NCBI RefSeq assembly: GCF_043678055.1 | Contig: NZ_JBHEQA010000001.1 | Coordinates: 1,054,001-1,118,000, forward strand | Reading direction: 5' to 3' | DNA: 64,000 nt | From: Spongiimicrobium salis | GTDB lineage: Bacteria; Bacteroidota; Bacteroidia; Flavobacteriales; Flavobacteriaceae | Shown here: positions 45,039-53,231 of the stretch, piece after piece | How positions within the stretch are numbered: position 1 is the first letter of the stretch | Layout of the letters: each line of letters starts with the position of its first letter | The notes under the pieces: model-generated | The model's database searches: none | The model's input: only the letters and a program-made list of their open reading frames with translations | Told to the model about the DNA's origin: nothing | Program-made: the position numbers and the translations under genes

Positions 45039-46629
45039 ATTTTTCAGCTTCCAATTCGCTCAATAAGGCCTTAAAGCCCAAAGCTACTCCATTGGTCCAG
45101 CCAAATCCATCCTGAGTTTCATATTCTCCTCCACCCGAAAGTAAACTCACATCTTCAACATTATACTTTTCCATCATTTTGCCCGTATTCCTGTACACCC
45201 GTTCGTTAAGGGCCAACCAACGTTCCATAATTATTTCTGCTTCCGAAACATAGCCATAGTGCAATAATCCCTTTACGGCAATCCATTGCAGAGGCGCCCA
45301 TCCATTAGGCGCATCCCACTGTTGTCCACTATGTTTTAAGGTGGTCACTAAACCTCCATCCTTCAAAAAATCATCCATCACACGCGTCTTAATCGCTTCC
45401 GCTTGTTCTGGTGTTGCCAACTCAAAAAACAGGGGAAATACCCCAGCTAAGGTAAGCTCATCGGTAGTCTGTCGTGCTTTAAAATCAAAATCCATAAAAA
45501 AGGCCAATTCTTCATTCCAGAAAAGCAATTGTATGGCTTCTTTTCGCTTTTCAGCCTTATTCATGAATAATGCTGCATTTTCATCATCGCCCTGTAGACC
45601 ATAGCCCTCAGCAATTTTCGATTCCATAAAATACAGAAGGCAATTTAAATCGATCGCTGCAATATCCGCGGTTCCCGTAGAGGCAAAATCGCCTTCTTTT
45701 GCATACCATCTGCTGCTAAAATCCCAGCCCGATGCCGCTCCCGAACGCAAATTGATATACAATCTTTCTTTTTCTTCTGGAGATCCCAAATCCTGTGCCA
45801 GCAGATAATCTTCTTTATACGATTCCGGCCGGGGTGTTTTGCCACTATCCCAATAGCGATTCACAAAAGCCCCATTTGCAGTCCTTAACACCCTCTTCTG
45901 AGCTTGAAAAGACGCAGTAACCTCCGCTTCGTCCTCCATCCAAAATTCATATTCCTTACGAATGGTTGGAAAATAATGCAATAGCATTTCCTGATCTTCT
46001 TGTGCCAAAGCGTCCACCATCAATGTATAAAAGGGGGGTTGGGAACGCGTGAGGTAATAATCCCTTGTTCCATTGGGAATAAATCCTATGGAATCAATAA
46101 GGTGGGCAAAATTATCTACCATATTTCTGGCAAGTTCTTTTTGCCCATCTACCAATAAGCCTTCCAATGTAAAATAACTATCCCAATAGTAAATCTCCTG
46201 AAATCTTCCTCCAGGAACAATATACGACTTGGGCAGGGCTATTCTCGAGGAATAGGGCAGTACAGCGTCAGGCCCCCTTTTTAATTTAGGCCAGATGCTA
46301 TGGATATGCTCATACATGTTTTTGGTAGTGTCCGTAGCAAAAGATAGTGTCGCTAGCGACTTATCACTAAAATGCTGGGTGACAAAGTCCGTTAAACTGA
46401 AATCTGACGTTTCCTTTTGCTCCAGATATAAGGCGTTCAGGGTTGCATAAGATTCTTTGGGTACCAAATCCACAAAGGTTTTTGAATCCTCAAAAACTTC
46501 TTCCAATTGAACGGCTTTGAAGAGATCGGTTTCGTAAAAGTTAACAGGAGTTTGTTCTTTTTTTTCATTTCCACAACTCATTAGAAATAAGACCAATAAG
46601 ACAGGTATAATATATGCTTTGGACATCAT
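45037..46629 (-). CDS. Trehalase (GH37), lipoprotein
   Basis: A 530-residue enzyme hydrolysing alpha,alpha-trehalose to two glucoses. Both GH37 signatures are visible: PGGRFQEIYYWDSY (residues 139-152) and QWDAPNGWAP near residue 445. RSGAASGWDFSSRWYA supplies the catalytic Asp, and the C-terminal region has EKYNVEDVSLLSGGGEYETQ and FGWTNGV. An N-terminal lipobox (LLVLFLMSCG) means the enzyme is probably membrane-anchored in the periplasm. It stands alone, not near the SusCD locus. Two adjacent ATGs leave the start uncertain by one residue. Confidence 0.95.
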   Translation of the reverse strand: MMSKAYIIPVLLVLFLMSCGNEKKEQTPVNFYETDLFKAVQLEEVFEDSKTFVDLVPKESYATLNALYLEQKETSDFSLTDFVTQHFSDKSLATLSFATDTTKNMYEHIHSIWPKLKRGPDAVLPYSSRIALPKSYIVPGGRFQEIYYWDSYFTLEGLLVDGQKELARNMVDNFAHLIDSIGFIPNGTRDYYLTRSQPPFYTLMVDALAQEDQEMLLHYFPTIRKEYEFWMEDEAEVTASFQAQKRVLRTANGAFVNRYWDSGKTPRPESYKEDYLLAQDLGSPEEKERLYINLRSGAASGWDFSSRWYAKEGDFASTGTADIAAIDLNCLLYFMESKIAEGYGLQGDDENAALFMNKAEKRKEAIQLLFWNEELAFFMDFDFKARQTTDELTLAGVFPLFFELATPEQAEAIKTRVMDDFLKDGGLVTTLKHSGQQWDAPNGWAPLQWIAVKGLLHYGYVSEAEIIMERWLALNERVYRNTGKMMEKYNVEDVSLLSGGGEYETQDGFGWTNGVALGFKALLSELEAEK

Positions 46630-46715
46630 TTATTATTTTTTCTAAATGTAAGCACAAAATTTGAAATGTAGATCTTGAATGCAGAAAGGGGAATATTCTA
46701 GTTATAGCAGCCTCC

Positions 46716-47216
46716 CTAGTCCTGGGTTTTTAATTTCTGCAACAACAGGCTGTCTTTTTCTTTTTTAAGCGCTACCAGTTCCGCTACATTTTCATTGGGA
46801 ACGGCAATGGACAATACGTAGTGGGCTATTTTCCATTGACCCTCTACTTTTTTTAAGACTCCGGATCCCCGGCATAATTTCATTTGGGTATCCAACAATT
46901 CATCGAACCAGGCAAAATCTTTAGTATCGTTCAGGTAAATATGGCGTTCCACCGCAGTAAAATCCCAAGCCTTTCCAGCCTCAAAATAAGGTTTGGAAAA
47001 TGCTCTAAACGCTTTATTCTGCCAATTCTCGGTGGCGTCTGTACCAATGAACACCCCATCTTGGGTCATTTCATTAAAATAGGCCTTAAAATCCGCATCG
47101 GCTGCGGCTTTATGCCATCGATTTAAAACTGTAGTAATGGTATTTTGTTCCGTTTGCTGCCCGTATCCCAGCGCAGTTACAATTAAAAAGAGTAGTACAG
47201 TGGCTCGCTTATTCAT
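46716..47216 (-). CDS. Exported SnoaL/NTF2-like protein
   Basis: A 166-residue protein with a signal peptide (TVLLFLIVTALGYGQQ). The NTF2-like fold appears in NTITTVLNRWHKAAADADFK, FKAYFNEMTQDGVFIGTDAT, HIYLNDTKDFAWFDELLDTQ and GQWKIAHYVLSIAVPN. It overlaps the stop of the upstream lipoprotein gene by 8 bases, so the two are probably translated from one mRNA. The substrate or ligand is not evident; several periplasmic NTF2-like proteins of Bacteroidota have no assigned function. Confidence 0.85.
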   Translation of the reverse strand: MNKRATVLLFLIVTALGYGQQTEQNTITTVLNRWHKAAADADFKAYFNEMTQDGVFIGTDATENWQNKAFRAFSKPYFEAGKAWDFTAVERHIYLNDTKDFAWFDELLDTQMKLCRGSGVLKKVEGQWKIAHYVLSIAVPNENVAELVALKKEKDSLLLQKLKTQD

Positions 47217-47703
47217 CCAGTATTAAATTAATGTCCAACGTATTGTTGACAATAACATTGAACTGATTTCGATAGGCATTGTAGGCCGTCACCATCTCCA
47301 ACATCGATGGCAAGGGGTCCGAAAACTCCACTAAACTGGCACTAGCCTTTAAAATATAGGTTTTAAATACTTTTTGCCTGCTTCGTATTTCCGGATTATC
47401 AAAGCGTTCAGGATAGGTAGATTGTTCCAGAGCCTCCTCTGACTCGGTCAAAGCCTCTAAGGCCAAATCCAGGTCTTCTAGGTTTTTTACCTTCAGCAAA
47501 GCATCAAAACTTGCCTCAATGGCATTAAATTCGGGCCAATCTTTGAGAATAGCAGTGGCTTTGGAATCCAGGCGTATTTTCTTGGGCAATTTGGTCACAT
47601 CAAATTCTACCTCAGCACTATCGGTAATGGCAGCATCGCTCTTCTTTTCACTGCACGAAAAAAAGAGTATCATGAGGCTGCTAAAAAACAATAATTTTCC
47701 CAT
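47209..47703 (-). CDS. Lipoprotein of unknown function
   Basis: A 164-residue lipoprotein. The start at 47703 is preferred because MGKLLFFSSLMILFFSCSEK is a compact signal with a lipobox ending at Cys 17; the ATG at 47718 adds five residues. The mature part is helical and rich in Glu/Leu (NLEDLDLALEALTESEEALE) with an N-terminal acidic Ser-rich linker. The family is not recognised. It overlaps the NTF2-like exported gene by 8 bases and is divergent from the threonine-dehydrogenase-like SDR gene. Confidence 0.8.
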   Translation of the reverse strand: MGKLLFFSSLMILFFSCSEKKSDAAITDSAEVEFDVTKLPKKIRLDSKATAILKDWPEFNAIEASFDALLKVKNLEDLDLALEALTESEEALEQSTYPERFDNPEIRSRQKVFKTYILKASASLVEFSDPLPSMLEMVTAYNAYRNQFNVIVNNTLDINLILDE

Positions 47704-47767
47704 AGAACGAATGTACAAATTTTAAGATAAGCTATCTTTACCTTCAAATTCATTTAACTTCATTTTG

Positions 47768-48706
47768 ATGCAAAAATCAATATTAATTATAGGTGCCTGT
47801 GGACAGATAGGCACGGAACTCACACTGGCGTTACGGGAACAATACGGCAACGATCAGGTAATTGCCAGTGATATTCGGGAAGGAACGGAAGCTTTGATGG
47901 CTTCAGGACCTTTTGAGCTTTTGGATGCTACAAATTACGATGCCATAGAAGATGTTGTGATGCACTATGGTATTGAAGAAGTATATCTTATGGCAGCCAT
48001 GCTCAGTGCCACCGCCGAAAAATTCCCAATGCGGGCCTGGGACCTTAATATGAATTCTCTGTTCAATGTGCTCAATCTAGCCAAGGATAAAAAAATAGAT
48101 AAAATCTTCTGGCCGTCCAGTATTGCTGTATTTGGGCCCAATACCCCTAAAGAAAATACCCCACAGGATACTGTCATGGCCCCTTCTACGGTATATGGTA
48201 TTAGTAAACAATCCGGGGAACGCTGGTGTGCCTACTATCACGACAAGTACGAGGTAGATGTTCGTAGCGTACGCTATCCGGGACTAATCAGTTGGAAAAC
48301 CTTGCCTGGAGGAGGCACCACGGACTATGCCGTGGAAATTTATTTAAAAGCCTTAGAAGAAAACCACTACAATTGCTTTCTTTCCGAGAATACCAAATTA
48401 CCTATGATGTTCATGGATGATGCCATTAGGGCCACCATTCAACTTATGGATACGGAGGCGGGCAATGTAAAGGTGCGCTCTTCCTATAATTTGGCGGCCA
48501 TGAGCTTTACGCCCAAGGAAATTGCAGAAAGTATACAACAACAACTTCCTGATTTTAAGGTAGCGTATACTCCTGATTTTAGGCAGGACATAGCAGATTC
48601 CTGGCCTAGTAGTATTGATGATAGCCGTGCCCGGGAAGATTGGGGATGGGTTTCAAGATTTGATTTGGAAAAAACAACCCATACAATGCTGAAAAACCTA
48701 AAATAA
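47768..48706 (+). CDS. SDR-type L-threonine 3-dehydrogenase-like protein
   Basis: A 312-residue NAD-dependent extended SDR resembling bacterial short-chain threonine dehydrogenases, which oxidise L-threonine to 2-amino-3-ketobutyrate. The NAD loop is IIGACGQIGTEL; Y193-type catalytic motif is MAPSTVYGISKQSGERWCAYY (YxxxK: YGISK); the substrate-binding region includes RYPGLISWKTLPGGGTTDYA and FMDDAIRA. The ATG at 47768 is used; an in-frame TTG precedes it by three bases. It stands alone with a terminator downstream. Other extended SDR activities cannot be excluded, but the match to the TDH class is good. Confidence 0.88.
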   Translation: MQKSILIIGACGQIGTELTLALREQYGNDQVIASDIREGTEALMASGPFELLDATNYDAIEDVVMHYGIEEVYLMAAMLSATAEKFPMRAWDLNMNSLFNVLNLAKDKKIDKIFWPSSIAVFGPNTPKENTPQDTVMAPSTVYGISKQSGERWCAYYHDKYEVDVRSVRYPGLISWKTLPGGGTTDYAVEIYLKALEENHYNCFLSENTKLPMMFMDDAIRATIQLMDTEAGNVKVRSSYNLAAMSFTPKEIAESIQQQLPDFKVAYTPDFRQDIADSWPSSIDDSRAREDWGWVSRFDLEKTTHTMLKNLK

Positions 48707-48732
48707 GGAAACTGTCGTACTTCTAACAACAT

Positions 48733-48763
48733 GAAAATCACTCTTGCTTCGGGGTGATTTTTT
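48733..48763 (+). terminator. Intrinsic terminator after the SDR gene
   Basis: AAAATCACTC (48734-48743) pairs with GGGTGATTTT (48752-48761) with one T·G, followed by further Ts. Confidence 0.8.
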
Positions 48764-48906
48764 GTTTTAAGCTCCTTATCTAATTCCTATTTTCTTTGGA
48801 CGACAGTAAATTGCCATTGACCGAAATCGCATCACATTCAGAAGGATTCTTCTATAATTTAGGGAAAACAAAACCAAGAAATCTGTTTCACTTAAAACTT
48901 AATATT

Positions 48907-49020
48907 ATGAAAAACAATCCCTTCGTTATCGCCTATTTAAAAGTACTTATTGTTTCCTTATTGGCTGGTTTATTATCTGTTGCCCTTGGAACTTCTTTAT
49001 CCTTAATTGGTTTGATTTAA
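48907..49020 (+). CDS. Small hydrophobic membrane peptide, copy 1
   Basis: A 37-residue peptide. After a short polar head (MKNNPF) it is hydrophobic with VIAYLKVLIVSLLAGLLSVA, then LGTSLSLIGLI at the end. It is closely similar to the next gene: the two share YLKVL-V-S, a single-spanning helix with small residues, and the ending SLxGLI. Its size is below most gene-finder limits; no other information about function. Start chosen at ATG 48907; the same frame is open further upstream without a convincing start. No clear RBS, as usual in this group. Confidence 0.6.
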   Translation: MKNNPFVIAYLKVLIVSLLAGLLSVALGTSLSLIGLI

Positions 49021-49076
49021 TATGGACTTCACGCCTATACCCCTTTCAAAAATGTATCACTTTAAACTCTATTCCC

Positions 49077-49190
49077 ATGAAAGATCATTTCCTTACAACC
49101 CTTTATCTAAAAGTACTCGTAGTTTCACTCACCACAGCCCTGTGTGGCGTAGCACTGATATCCGCATTGTCCTTAGTTGGATTAATTTAA
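49077..49190 (+). CDS. Small hydrophobic membrane peptide, copy 2
   Basis: A 37-residue peptide equal in length to the one 56 bases upstream. Aligned, they read YLKVLIVSL and YLKVLVVSL, then SLSLIGLI and ALSLVGLI; the polar head is MKDHFLTT. The spacing and identity of length point to a tandem duplication. A perfect 18-bp palindrome lies 14 bases downstream. The function is unknown; single-span small membrane peptides can act as subunit stabilisers, toxins or stress peptides. Confidence 0.6.
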   Translation: MKDHFLTTLYLKVLVVSLTTALCGVALISALSLVGLI

Positions 49191-49204
49191 ATGCACGATG
49201 TTTT

Positions 49205-49222
49205 TACAATGGTACCATTGTA
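49205..49222. repeat. Perfect 18-bp palindrome
   Basis: TACAATGGTACCATTGTA is a perfect palindrome without a loop, 14 bases after the second small membrane peptide. It could be a dimer-binding operator or a weak transcript-end structure. Confidence 0.6.
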
Positions 49223-49376
49223 CGGTCATATCGAGCCTAGTAGAGATTCGTATTGATATTCTCTATCATAAATCCCCCCATCTCTGTTCATAGCTGGGCT
49301 CGAACTGATCTTGACACTACATACCGAACACTGTATTTTTTATCCGAATTAACACGAAGATGTTAAGGACCTATTC

Positions 49377-49838
49377 CTAAATAAGGACATTTCCATTTTT
49401 AATATCCGATTTCCCACCGGTTTTTTCCAACAAGCGTATCGCTAGAATTTCAATGCCTTTATCAATAGGTTTTAGCATATCGTACATATTCAAAGCCACC
49501 ACAGAAGCACCGTGCATGGCCTCTACTTCCACCCCTGTTTTATAAATGGTTTTTACCGTCATCCGTACATGGATTTCCAGACCTTGGATCTCGTAATCAA
49601 TAGCGGTATATTCAATGGGCAATGGATGGCAATCGGGCAATAGATCCGGAGTGCGTTTTACCCCTAGTAGGCCAGCGGCTTTACTCATGGCAAACACATC
49701 GCCTTTGGGCACACGCTGTTCCTTTATTGCACTAATGGTTTCTTCCGAACTTACTTTTACAATAGCCTGGGCAATGGCTGTTCGCAGCGTATTATTTTTG
49801 TGGGTGATGTCTACCATGATTATCGGTTTACTTTCCAT
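49377..49838 (-). CDS. moaC: Cyclic pyranopterin monophosphate synthase MoaC
   Basis: A 153-residue MoaC, which converts the GTP-derived 3',8-cyclo intermediate to cyclic pyranopterin monophosphate in molybdenum-cofactor synthesis. Motifs: MVDITHKNNTLRTAIAQAIV, GLLGVKRTPDLLPDCHPLPI and EVEAMHGASVVALNMYDMLK. Length is normal. It overlaps moaE by 19 bases, downstream in transcription order, so translation is coupled. moaA, moaB, moaD, moeA and the molybdoenzyme are not in this window. Confidence 0.96.
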   Translation of the reverse strand: MESKPIIMVDITHKNNTLRTAIAQAIVKVSSEETISAIKEQRVPKGDVFAMSKAAGLLGVKRTPDLLPDCHPLPIEYTAIDYEIQGLEIHVRMTVKTIYKTGVEVEAMHGASVVALNMYDMLKPIDKGIEILAIRLLEKTGGKSDIKNGNVLI

Positions 49839-50263
49839 TGATAGCCATCCTCTCCAAAAAGCTCCTTCCCAAAAACAGGGACTTCCACTTTGATTTCTTC
49901 CACAATAAAATGAAGGGCTTCAAAGACTTCCTTGCGATGTGGGGAAGACACAAAGACAAAGAGACATATCTCACCAGTGGGCACTACCCCTCTACTATGA
50001 TAGATATGCATGCAGCTCAATTCAAATTTTTCAAAGGCCTTTTCCCGAATCTCATGGAATTTGATATTTGCCATTTCTTCGTAGGCCGAATACTCTATGG
50101 CAGTAACTGTCTTTTCCTCGATTACATCGGCCCGTACTTGGCCCAAAAAGATATCATGGGCTCCAATCTGGGTCTTGGATTGGTGCTTTTTAATGGAATT
50201 TGCAATAAACTCCGGACTAATCGGTCCTTCTACAAATACATTTTTTACTTTTTGCTTTTCCAT
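49820..50263 (-). CDS. moaE: Molybdopterin synthase catalytic subunit MoaE
   Basis: A 147-residue MoaE, the large subunit of molybdopterin synthase that inserts dithiolene sulfur with MoaD. Typical pieces are GAHDIFLGQVRADV, AIEYSAYEEMANIKFHEIRE, MHIYHSRGVVPTGEICLFVF, SPHRKEVFEALHFIVEEIKV and PVFGKELFGEDGYQW with the catalytic Lys of FGKE. It overlaps moaC by 19 bases and follows the precorrin-2 dehydrogenase gene by 19 bases. Confidence 0.96.
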   Translation of the reverse strand: MEKQKVKNVFVEGPISPEFIANSIKKHQSKTQIGAHDIFLGQVRADVIEEKTVTAIEYSAYEEMANIKFHEIREKAFEKFELSCMHIYHSRGVVPTGEICLFVFVSSPHRKEVFEALHFIVEEIKVEVPVFGKELFGEDGYQWKVNR

Positions 50264-50282
50264 AGCTTACTACGTTACATCT

Positions 50283-50870
50283 TTATTCTTTCGTTTTCTT
50301 TTCCACCAAACCTTTGGTAAATTCATTTAAGGTCTCTACTTTTTCTTCGAAATCTCCCTTGATGGTTTTTCGGAATTCATTGAGGTTCTTGACCAGATCA
50401 TCTATATTCTCGGGAATCACATCCTCAAAAAATTGTCGCAACCTTTTGGCAGTGGTAGGCGATTTCCCATTGGTGGAAATGGCTACTTTTACATTTCCTT
50501 TGGTCACAATACCCCCCATATAAAAATCGCAAAAAGGGGGATTGTCGGCCACATTCACCAAAATACTTTCTGCTCTACAATCGTGATAGACCTGCTCGTT
50601 GACCGGTACATTATCGGTCGTGGCCACCACCATATGTTTGTCTTTGAGGTATTTTTTGTCATAAGCATCCACTGTCATTTTAATATGGAACTTTTCGGCT
50701 AGGGCAATGGTCTCTTCCCGAAACATCAAGGATACCATTTCCACTTGGGCTCCCGGGCTGGATTTTAAGAGAAAAGTGAGTTTTTCCAGGGCCACATTGC
50801 CTCCCCCAACAATCAGAATGTTAAGGTTAGACACTTTTAAAAAGACAGGATACAGTTCGTTTCGTTCCAT
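50283..50870 (-). CDS. Precorrin-2 dehydrogenase / siroheme synthase N-terminal type
   Basis: A 195-residue NAD-dependent enzyme equivalent to the N-terminal module of CysG (SirC/Met8-like), which oxidises precorrin-2 to sirohydrochlorin and may add iron to make siroheme. The NAD loop is LNILIVGGGNVALEKLTFLL; NVADNPPFCDFYMGGIVTKG and ISTNGKSPTTAKRLRQFFED are family-specific. Start at 50870 (MERNELYPVFLKVSNLN) is the standard N terminus; a longer frame upstream overlaps the DUF4202 gene and is rejected. Siroheme is needed by nitrite and sulfite reductases, so the operon probably serves one of these. Confidence 0.92.
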   Translation of the reverse strand: MERNELYPVFLKVSNLNILIVGGGNVALEKLTFLLKSSPGAQVEMVSLMFREETIALAEKFHIKMTVDAYDKKYLKDKHMVVATTDNVPVNEQVYHDCRAESILVNVADNPPFCDFYMGGIVTKGNVKVAISTNGKSPTTAKRLRQFFEDVIPENIDDLVKNLNEFRKTIKGDFEEKVETLNEFTKGLVEKKTKE

Positions 50871-50902
50871 GTTACCATTGTTTTCTACTGCTGCAAAGAT
50901 AC

Positions 50903-51493
50903 TTAAGCTTCCAAGGCTTTTTGTATTAAGGCCAGCCCATTTTCCGATAAAGGCAGTTTTAAGGCCGCCTCCCTTCCTTGGTCGGACATCTTCCGCCAAG
51001 TTTTCTTTACAATATCCACTATTTTAGCCTCGTCGTGTTTCACCGCAAAATCTTCAAAGTAAAATTCCAAAAATACGAGGCAGATCACATCTTCCAATAG
51101 TTGGGTCTCTTCGTTCTTTTTCAACTGTTTTTTGGTGAGCAAAAAGCGTACTTTTTCAATGATTTCAACATCATAACCCACTTCTTCCAAGATGTCCGCT
51201 GCTTTATCCGCATGGAAATTTTTGAGTTCCTGTCGCCATTTTAAGTAACCCGTACGGTCCATGGGATAGGAATCGCGCGGAATTTCCCAACGGCAGATAT
51301 GTTGGCAACGTGCTGTGAGTTGCAAGGCCTCCGAAGCTTCCGGTGCAAAGTCGCTCAATTTTTCCGTCATGCGCAAGGCATAGAGTAATTCTTTAGGGTG
51401 GGTTTCCCCTTTCCATAATTCAGTATTGGGATCTTGAGCATTGGCAGCATCAAAAAGGGCAAAGGCTCTGTTTAATTTTTCAGAAGTAGACAT
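50903..51493 (-). CDS. DUF4202 family protein
   Basis: A 196-residue helical protein of the DUF4202 family: RAFALFDAANAQDPNTELWK, HPKELLYALRMTEKLSDFAP, RCQHICRWEIPRDSYPMDRT and the His/Asp-rich core (NFHADKAADILEEVGYDVEI), an HD-domain-like arrangement. It is not known what the family does; its genes often lie with nitrate/nitrite or sulfite assimilation genes, which fits the siroheme and Moco genes here. Start 51493 is preferred because the 19 extra upstream residues look non-family. It is the first gene of the four-gene operon. Confidence 0.88.
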   Translation of the reverse strand: MSTSEKLNRAFALFDAANAQDPNTELWKGETHPKELLYALRMTEKLSDFAPEASEALQLTARCQHICRWEIPRDSYPMDRTGYLKWRQELKNFHADKAADILEEVGYDVEIIEKVRFLLTKKQLKKNEETQLLEDVICLVFLEFYFEDFAVKHDEAKIVDIVKKTWRKMSDQGREAALKLPLSENGLALIQKALEA

Positions 51494-51569
51494 GCGCAAA
51501 AGGGTTTTCCCAAAGCTATTTAGAAATAGGTAGATACGCAATAGGATCAAGGAAATTAATAGTGGGGAA

Positions 51570-51592
51570 AAAACTACAAATTCTGTAGTTTT
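51570..51592. promoter_or_regulatory. Spaced palindrome between divergent operons
   Basis: AAAACTACA (51570-51578), five bases, TGTAGTTTT (51584-51592). It lies 77 bases before the DUF4202 start and 131 before the DUF2235 gene in the opposite direction. The form fits a dimeric regulator of nitrite/sulfite assimilation; no T-run follows, so a terminator is less likely. Confidence 0.45.
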
Positions 51593-51722
51593 CTGCTATC
51601 GTAACAGAATAAAGTGTATTTTAGGGAAACCATATAAGTATTTGACTACCATAGTCATACCAAGAAAAACAAAACCAATAATAAATCAACCGAGGACACC
51701 CCCGATCCCAATCTAAAGCATT

Positions 51723-52826
51723 ATGTCCAAAAATATTATCATCTGCTGTGACGGTACGGGAAACCAGTTTGGCAATAGCAACTCCAATGTCGTAAAATTA
51801 TTTAGTGTTATTCAAAGAGATCCCCAAGTGCAAATTGCGTACTACGACCCGGGAGTGGGAACTACAAAATCTACAGGGGTTCTTATCTCCATAAAAAGTT
51901 GGTGGCGAAAAATATTGGGTGTGGCCACGGGGTACGGCATTTATGAAAATGTATATGAAGCCTATTCTTATCTCATGGAGAATTATGAAGAAGGGGATAA
52001 GATTTTCCTATTTGGTTTTAGTCGAGGTGCCTATACGGTTCGCGTCCTTTCTGGTTTCATCTTTATGATGGGATTGCTGGAGAAGGGCTGTCAAAACCTC
52101 ATCCCCTATGCCTTTCAGATCTATGCTCGAAAAAAACCGGATTTCCGCATTGCCGGAAGATTCAAATCCAATTTTTCCCGCGCTTGTCCCATAGCCTTTA
52201 TGGGGATATGGGATACTGTTTCTTCCGTAGGTTACTTCGGAAATTGGAAATCCTATCCGTACACGGCCAATAACAAAAATGTAGCGGTCGTCCGCCATGC
52301 CCTGGCTATTGACGAACGTCGGGCCTTTTACAATCAGAATAGTTTAGGGTCTAATAAAACAGATGGCCAAAGTATTCGGGAAGTGTGGTTTAGTGGGGTA
52401 CATTCGGATATTGGGGGCTCTTATCCCGAGCTTGAAAGTGGTCTTTCCAAAATTACATTACAATGGATGCTGAATGAAGCCAAGCAAGCCAATTTAAAAA
52501 TTGATGCGGAGCGGTACGCCAAGTACGTGCTCCAAAATTCCAAAGATTATGTGGGTCCCGATCCGCATGGAAAGATCCATAAGTCGCTAAACGGTATTTG
52601 GTATCTGTTGGAAATCATTCCAAGGCTGAAGGTGAATTACAGTACCGGTTACCGCAAGTGGTTTATTCCTTGGGGAAGGCCACGGGAAGTACAGGACAAT
52701 GCCTTTGTTCATGAAACCGTATTCCAGAGAATGGCAACATCTGATTACAAACCCAAGAATCTGCCCGAGAAAACCCAGGAAGAGAAGATTAAGGAGACGA
52801 TTTTTATAGAAGATGGTGAAGCTTAA
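51723..52826 (+). CDS. DUF2235 alpha/beta hydrolase (Tle1-like)
   Basis: A 367-residue protein of the DUF2235 family, which includes type VI secretion phospholipase effectors (Tle1) and many uncharacterised hydrolases. Features are the opening KNIIICCDGTGNQFGNSNSN, the nucleophile elbow GFSRGA with S100, and VHSDIGGSYPELESG with D229 and H227. There is no signal peptide and no VgrG, Hcp or PAAR gene here. As it lies directly before a run of immunity-like genes, a toxin or anti-phage-type role is possible; a housekeeping esterase is the alternative. Starts at ATG 51723, divergent from the DUF4202 operon. Confidence 0.9.
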   Translation: MSKNIIICCDGTGNQFGNSNSNVVKLFSVIQRDPQVQIAYYDPGVGTTKSTGVLISIKSWWRKILGVATGYGIYENVYEAYSYLMENYEEGDKIFLFGFSRGAYTVRVLSGFIFMMGLLEKGCQNLIPYAFQIYARKKPDFRIAGRFKSNFSRACPIAFMGIWDTVSSVGYFGNWKSYPYTANNKNVAVVRHALAIDERRAFYNQNSLGSNKTDGQSIREVWFSGVHSDIGGSYPELESGLSKITLQWMLNEAKQANLKIDAERYAKYVLQNSKDYVGPDPHGKIHKSLNGIWYLLEIIPRLKVNYSTGYRKWFIPWGRPREVQDNAFVHETVFQRMATSDYKPKNLPEKTQEEKIKETIFIEDGEA

Positions 52827-52990
52827 ACCAACAATATCTTGTTTCATTTGCGGAAAAAAGATAAAAGAAGTAGATTATTAGGAGTTCAAAACAACGAAAA
52901 GCTTATCTTGAAAACAATCTCATGTGTTAAATGGAACTTTATGAATAAGCATATTTATTCCATAAATACCACTATTAAACTCAACTTTTC

Positions 52991-53209
52991 ATGAAAGCAA
53001 AATATCTTGTTTATCTAGTTATTATCAGTTTCATTTTAAGAATTGGCACAACGCTGGCAATGCCATTGTTAATTATTGATTTAAAGATAACACCTATAGT
53101 CTTTGGAATAATCGGTGGCATTATTAATATCCTCATAGTGCTCTCCGTTAGTGGTTTACTTTTTAAAATCTTTAGATATCCCAATAAGTATGACTTTTTA
53201 AACACCTAA
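52991..53209 (+). CDS. Small two-helix membrane protein
   Basis: A 72-residue protein with two membrane helices, YLVYLVIISFILRIGTTLAM and VFGIIGGIINILIVLSVSGL, joined by a short loop and ending in a basic tail (FKIFRYPNKYDF). The family is not recognised. The segment is strongly AT-rich and lies between the DUF2235 gene and the Tdi1-like gene, 22 bases before the latter, so it may be part of the same accessory cluster. Confidence 0.6.
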   Translation: MKAKYLVYLVIISFILRIGTTLAMPLLIIDLKITPIVFGIIGGIINILIVLSVSGLLFKIFRYPNKYDFLNT

Positions 53210-53231
53210 GACCGTTAAAAGACATTGGAAC

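Noticed and set aside
45037..46629. Trehalase as a member of the SusCD locus
   Set aside because: About 16 kb away on its own transcript with its own terminator; it is not linked to the alpha-galactoside genes by position.
51723..52826. DUF2235 gene as part of a type VI secretion cluster
   Set aside because: No VgrG, Hcp, PAAR, TssB/C or other T6SS gene is present; only the hydrolase family is shared.
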